From: Hyphomonadaceae bacterium
GTDB taxonomy: Bacteria > Pseudomonadota > Alphaproteobacteria > Caulobacterales > Aquidulcibacteraceae
Length of the DNA: 5,309 nucleotides
Reading direction: 5' to 3'
Assembly (NCBI GenBank): GCA_016791325.1
Contig: JAEUMU010000203.1
Coordinates: forward strand, 1-5,309
Below, piece after piece: positions 4,905-5,309 of this stretch. A program made the position numbers and the translations under genes. A model generated the notes under the pieces. It was not told the origin of the DNA. It was given only the letters and a program-made list of their open reading frames with translations, and made no database searches. The stretch's first letter is position 1, and the number at the start of each line of letters is the position of its first letter.

Positions 4905-5309
4905 AGTGCTGAACTTAACAACGCCGAACACGGCCCGCCATGCGCCCTACCGCACGCGCGGCATTCGTTGCCGTTTTGTTCGGACTTACATCACCATACG
5001 CTGAAACGTCGCCTGACGCCGGCCGATAACGACTTTCCCGCTTCTGCAGCACCATTGCTGCGCGGTGATTTTCGTCGGACGGGAAGATGAAGTGCGCGCG
5101 CCGTGGCCCAGGTGTTGTGTGCTGCTTGAGCTAGCGAGCGGGATCCGGCGGCAGGCGCAGGTATCTTCCGACAACGCAAGCGAACACCCAACGTGCACGC
5201 ACGTCAAGTCGAAACCAAAACTATGACAACGAAGCAACCGCGCGCGGCTATATCACGGCGTTGCAGGCGCTTGCGCAGGCTCGCGCGGCAGCGAAGCGAT
5301 ATACGCTGT
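4905..5309. other. About 400 bp at the right edge with no convincing gene
   Basis: No reading frame here combines a start, a ribosome site and recognisable protein. On + there are fragments: ATG 4940 to TAA 5029 encodes 29 residues that look like a signal peptide (MRPTARAAFVAVLFGLTSPYAE); a frame open from 5017 to TGA 5226 follows; and an Ala-rich frame without a start codon runs from 5135 off the right edge, with tail GYITALQALAQARAAAKRYTL. The two minus-strand frames near 4986-5237 are Cys/Arg/Ser-rich and look non-coding. This could be intergenic DNA, a decayed exported-protein gene, or the 5' end of a gene beyond the window. The thpR promoter should lie at its left end but was not identified. 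An inverted repeat ACGTGC-AC-GCACGT sits at 5191-5204. Confidence 0.4.

Noticed and set aside
4549..5004. Plus-strand open frame opposite thpR
   Set aside because: ThpR on the minus strand has both HxTx motifs intact; the plus frame is a Ser/Ala/Arg-rich shadow.
1..5309. tRNA, rRNA, CRISPR, insertion sequence or attachment sites
   Set aside because: No cloverleaf-like arms, spaced direct repeats, transposase motifs or flanking inverted repeats were seen by eye on either strand.

Overview
This is a GC-rich bacterial chromosome segment, most likely from an alphaproteobacterium of the Caulobacterales/Hyphomonadaceae type. The evidence is an MmcB-family gene (a family best known from Caulobacter), two sequences matching the alphaproteobacterial general-stress promoter consensus (GGAAC-N16/17-CGTT, sigma EcfG), a promoter resembling the Caulobacter housekeeping consensus, and several Pro/Ala-rich lipoproteins. 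No mobile element, CRISPR array, tRNA or rRNA was seen.

Layout, left to right: the tail of an unidentified + strand gene (1-70); mmcB on - (67-498); a LolA/DUF4412-like lipoprotein on + (598-1383); a terminator (1382-1415); a 386-residue diiron, ferritin-like protein on - (1439-2599); a divergent intergenic region with a clear promoter and a perfect 14-bp palindrome; a small HExxHxxGxxD metallopeptidase on + (2752-3147); a Pro/Ala-rich lipoprotein on - (3144-3569); a 258-bp intergenic region; a cysteine-rich lipoprotein on + (3828-4349); the RNA 2',3'-cyclic phosphodiesterase ThpR on - (4344-4904); and about 400 bp at the right edge with no convincing gene.

The eight genes alternate strand without exception (+ - + - + - + -), so each intact gene seems to be its own transcription unit and no operon is visible. 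Three of the four convergent pairs overlap tail to tail by 4, 4 and 6 bp. The fourth has a hairpin terminator in a 55-bp gap.

The best-supported functional link is between the lipoprotein genes at 598 and 3828. Both have an exact GGAAC-N17-CGTT promoter just upstream of a good Shine-Dalgarno sequence, which suggests co-control by the general stress response (PhyR-NepR-EcfG). The diiron gene has a housekeeping-type promoter with the palindrome immediately upstream of its -35 box, which suggests a dedicated dimeric regulator. The other genes (mmcB, metallopeptidase, thpR) look like ordinary housekeeping or repair genes.
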